Assembly: GCA_029259675.1 (NCBI GenBank)
Contig: JAJDES010000065.1
Span: 1-6,432 of the forward strand
Source of the DNA: Planctomycetota bacterium
Lineage (GTDB): Bacteria; Planctomycetota; UBA1135; GCA-002686595
Reading direction: 5' to 3'
Length of the DNA stretch: 6,432 nucleotides
A model generated the notes under the pieces. It worked only from the letters and a program-made list of their open reading frames with translations, was not told the origin of the DNA and did no database searches. The translations under genes and the position numbers were made by a program. Below, in pieces: positions 5,237-6,432 of the stretch. Numbering within the stretch: the first letter of the stretch is position 1; every line of letters starts with the position of its first letter.

Positions 5237-6023
5237 AAGCGATGCGGCGCAGGATGCCCGAGAGCTTCAGGGCCAATCCGTCGGGAAGCAATCGACGCAA
5301 CCAAGCCCCGCGCTCACCCGGCGCGCAAGCCGCTTCCCCGCGCTGCAAAGCTTGCAGCGCCGAGCGGACGACAAACTCGGGCTCGCGTTGACCGCCGCCC
5401 CATTCGGGGTCGATCCCCGCTCGTTCGTGAAAGCCCGTTCGAGTGTTGCCGGGACACAATGCGAAGGCGCGCACCCCGCTTCCGCGCAATTCCTCTGCAA
5501 GCGCGCGCGTGAAGCTTGTCGCCCAGGCCTTGCCCGCAGCGTAGGTCGCAAGTCCTGGGTGAAACCGAAAGGCCGCGCGCGAGGAAACATTGATCACCAA
5601 GCCGTTGCCCGCTTTGAGCATGCCTGTAAGTGCGGCGTGGGTGGTTCGCATGGTCGCTTCCACAAAGACCTTCAATTGCACTCGCTCAAGCTCGGTGTCC
5701 TGTTCCGCAAAGGGTCCCTGGAAGGTAAAGCCGGCACTGTTGACGAGTACTTTGAGCGGCCGCTGGGCGATGCAATCGAGCACGGATTGTTGGCCTTCAT
5801 CGGTGCCGAGATCGGCAACCAAGACGATCGGCCGCGAAGCTCCCCCGCGTTCCAATTCATCGGCCAACTCTTCCAACACTTTTTGGCGACGCGCCACCAG
5901 AATCAGCTCGAATCCCTCGCCGGCCATTTGTTGAGCAAAGGCTCGCCCGATGCCCGACGATGCGCCCGTCACCAATGCCGGGCCGGGTTCCAAACCGAGT
6001 GACTTGAAATTCGGAGAACTCAT
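5229..6023 (-). CDS. Short-chain dehydrogenase/reductase (classical SDR)
   Basis: This 264-residue protein has the usual length of classical SDRs, which oxidise or reduce alcohols and carbonyls with NAD(P). The TGASSGIG cofactor loop is at 19-26. ARR at 44-46, after the second strand, suggests NADPH preference. Further motifs are DL (71-72), NSAG at 95-98 (usually NNAG), NVSS at 145-148 and YAAGK (Tyr161, Lys165), then PGNTRTGF. The active-site Ser, Tyr and Lys are present, but the fourth-helix Asn of the catalytic tetrad appears to be Lys118 (QLKVF where LNV is usual). It resembles the DltE/YdfG-like broad group; the substrate cannot be told. The ATG at 6023 is right for the family; an upstream TTG (6299) would add 92 low-quality residues. 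It is the first gene of a two-gene operon with the lipoprotein hydrolase. Confidence 0.9.
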   Translation of the reverse strand: MSSPNFKSLGLEPGPALVTGASSGIGRAFAQQMAGEGFELILVARRQKVLEELADELERGGASRPIVLVADLGTDEGQQSVLDCIAQRPLKVLVNSAGFTFQGPFAEQDTELERVQLKVFVEATMRTTHAALTGMLKAGNGLVINVSSRAAFRFHPGLATYAAGKAWATSFTRALAEELRGSGVRAFALCPGNTRTGFHERAGIDPEWGGGQREPEFVVRSALQALQRGEAACAPGERGAWLRRLLPDGLALKLSGILRRIAWN

Positions 6024-6072
6024 TCGGCTTTGATAGCTGCCAGAGGGCCCGGTGGGAACCGGGGAATGCGTT

Positions 6073-6086
6073 TTCCGCAGGCGGAA
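6073..6086. repeat. 14-bp dyad TTCCGC-AG-GCGGAA
   Basis: TTCCGC (6073-6078) and GCGGAA (6081-6086) form a perfect inverted repeat with a 2-base centre, 50 bases upstream of the dehydrogenase ATG. The tight spacing favours a protein-binding dyad over an RNA hairpin. It is near the possible -10 box at 6126-6131, so it would lie in the 5' leader if that box is used. Confidence 0.4.
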
Positions 6087-6145
6087 TGCGCAATTCGATG
6101 GAGAACGCTCAATTTCCGCATCCCAACTATATTGTTCTGACCCGA

Positions 6146-6181
6146 CCCCATGATTCGTTCCCGCCCCATGATTCGTTCCCG
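6146..6181. repeat. Perfect 18-bp tandem repeat, two copies
   Basis: CCCCATGATTCGTTCCCG occurs at 6146-6163 and again at 6164-6181 with no mismatch. It is upstream of the dehydrogenase and not in a credible coding frame. Its place just upstream of a TATAGT-like box on the minus strand would suit an activator or repressor site, but a recent duplication without function is equally possible. Confidence 0.5.
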
Positions 6182-6309
6182 ACCCGCCGGCGGCGTGGAT
6201 TGCCCAAGCGCTTTGCCCGGTTGAGTCTGCCCGATCAGATGAAACGGTGCCCAATGCCGTTTTGCGGATTTGTTCCGTGAACACATGCCGCCGATGCAAT
6301 CCCCGGGCG

Positions 6310-6332
6310 CTCAGCCCAAGCAGTGGGCTCAG
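6310..6332. repeat. Imperfect hairpin at the end of the right-edge reading frame
   Basis: AGCCCA (6313-6318) pairs with TGGGCT (6324-6329) around AGCAG, with two further pairs beyond one mismatch. It overlaps the minus-strand stop codon at 6331-6329. No T-run follows, so it could only be a weak or Rho-assisted transcript end. Confidence 0.3.
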
Positions 6333-6432
6333 TCGCCAATTCCGACAATGTCATCCAAGCTGGAGTGCGCAACGGCGTGGTAGCGCGAACGTGCTTTGGC
6401 ATAGAGCGTTCGACCTCGGATGGGCGCAACCG
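6329..6432 (-). CDS. Possible C-terminus of an unknown protein, cut by the window edge
   Basis: A minus-strand frame is open from the right edge for 33 codons and stops with TGA at 6331-6329. The peptide includes RGRTLYAKARSRYHAV and ends HSSLDDIVGIGD, a mix of basic helix and acidic/hydrophobic end that reads like a real protein terminus, with moderate G/C preference in third positions. A competing minus-strand frame stays open to 6235 but gives a less protein-like sequence. I do not recognise a family. The frame would be upstream of and co-oriented with the dehydrogenase, about 305 bases away. Confidence 0.35.
   Translation of the reverse strand, partial: VAPIRGRTLYAKARSRYHAVAHSSLDDIVGIGD

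Larger units (their letters stand above)
6024..6328. promoter_or_regulatory. Upstream region of the dehydrogenase operon, no convincing gene
   Basis: About 305 bases precede the dehydrogenase. ORFs across it in several frames look like noise. It holds a dyad at 6073-6086, GGAATGCG as a direct repeat (6063-6070 and 6083-6090), a possible minus-strand -10 box TATAGT (6131-6126) without a recognisable -35, and a tandem 18-bp repeat (6146-6181) just upstream of it. It is probably the operon promoter and its control sites. Confidence 0.45.

Noticed and set aside
5217..6002. 261-codon plus-strand ORF
   Set aside because: It lies wholly antisense to the clear dehydrogenase gene, which has all SDR motifs, and its own translation shows no family signature.
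6146..6181. CRISPR-like repeat
   Set aside because: Two copies abut directly with no spacer and there are no cas genes, so it is a simple tandem duplication.
6024..6299. 92-residue N-terminal extension of the dehydrogenase from a TTG
   Set aside because: It would translate the 18-bp tandem repeat and low-quality sequence, and SDRs of this type begin shortly before the TGxxxGxG motif, as the ATG at 6023 does.

Overview
This is a GC-rich (roughly 60% by eye), gene-dense piece of bacterial chromosome. The predicted lipoprotein, the sulfatase-fold enzyme and the tail-anchored zinc-ribbon pair suggest a Gram-negative environmental bacterium, perhaps Myxococcota, Planctomycetota or a related uncultured lineage. 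That placement is a low-confidence inference: no rRNA, tRNA or marker gene is present. I see no insertion sequence, phage gene, CRISPR array or RNA gene.

Layout from left to right. Positions 1-75 (minus) hold the first 25 codons of a Mre11/SbcD-type nuclease running off the left edge. Divergent from it is a complete YfcE/MJ0936-type metallophosphoesterase (172-639, plus). A short, doubtful coiled-coil ORF follows (768-1094, plus); its 3' part lies antisense to the next gene. Two adjacent minus-strand genes (2010-2954, then 989-1990) encode paralogous membrane-anchored zinc-ribbon proteins resembling the YdjG family. They are transcribed away from a repeat-rich intergenic region of about 300 bases. 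On its other side is a small glycine-rich membrane protein of unknown function (3259-3717, plus).

The right third is a tight minus-strand pair. A classical short-chain dehydrogenase/reductase (5229-6023) ends one base before the start of a predicted lipoprotein of the sulfatase/alkaline-phosphatase superfamily (3797-5227), which has Thr where sulfatases carry Cys or Ser. About 300 bases upstream of the dehydrogenase contain an 18-bp perfect tandem repeat and a 14-bp dyad. At the right edge the C-terminus of another minus-strand gene may be present (6329-6432).

Functionally there are three apparent units: metal-dependent phosphoesterases at the left, a possible membrane-stress or envelope module in the middle, and a coupled reductase/lipoprotein-hydrolase pair at the right. 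I found no proven new system. The best leads are the zinc-ribbon pair with its neighbouring membrane protein and dyad-rich promoter region, and the substituted catalytic positions in the right-hand enzymes.
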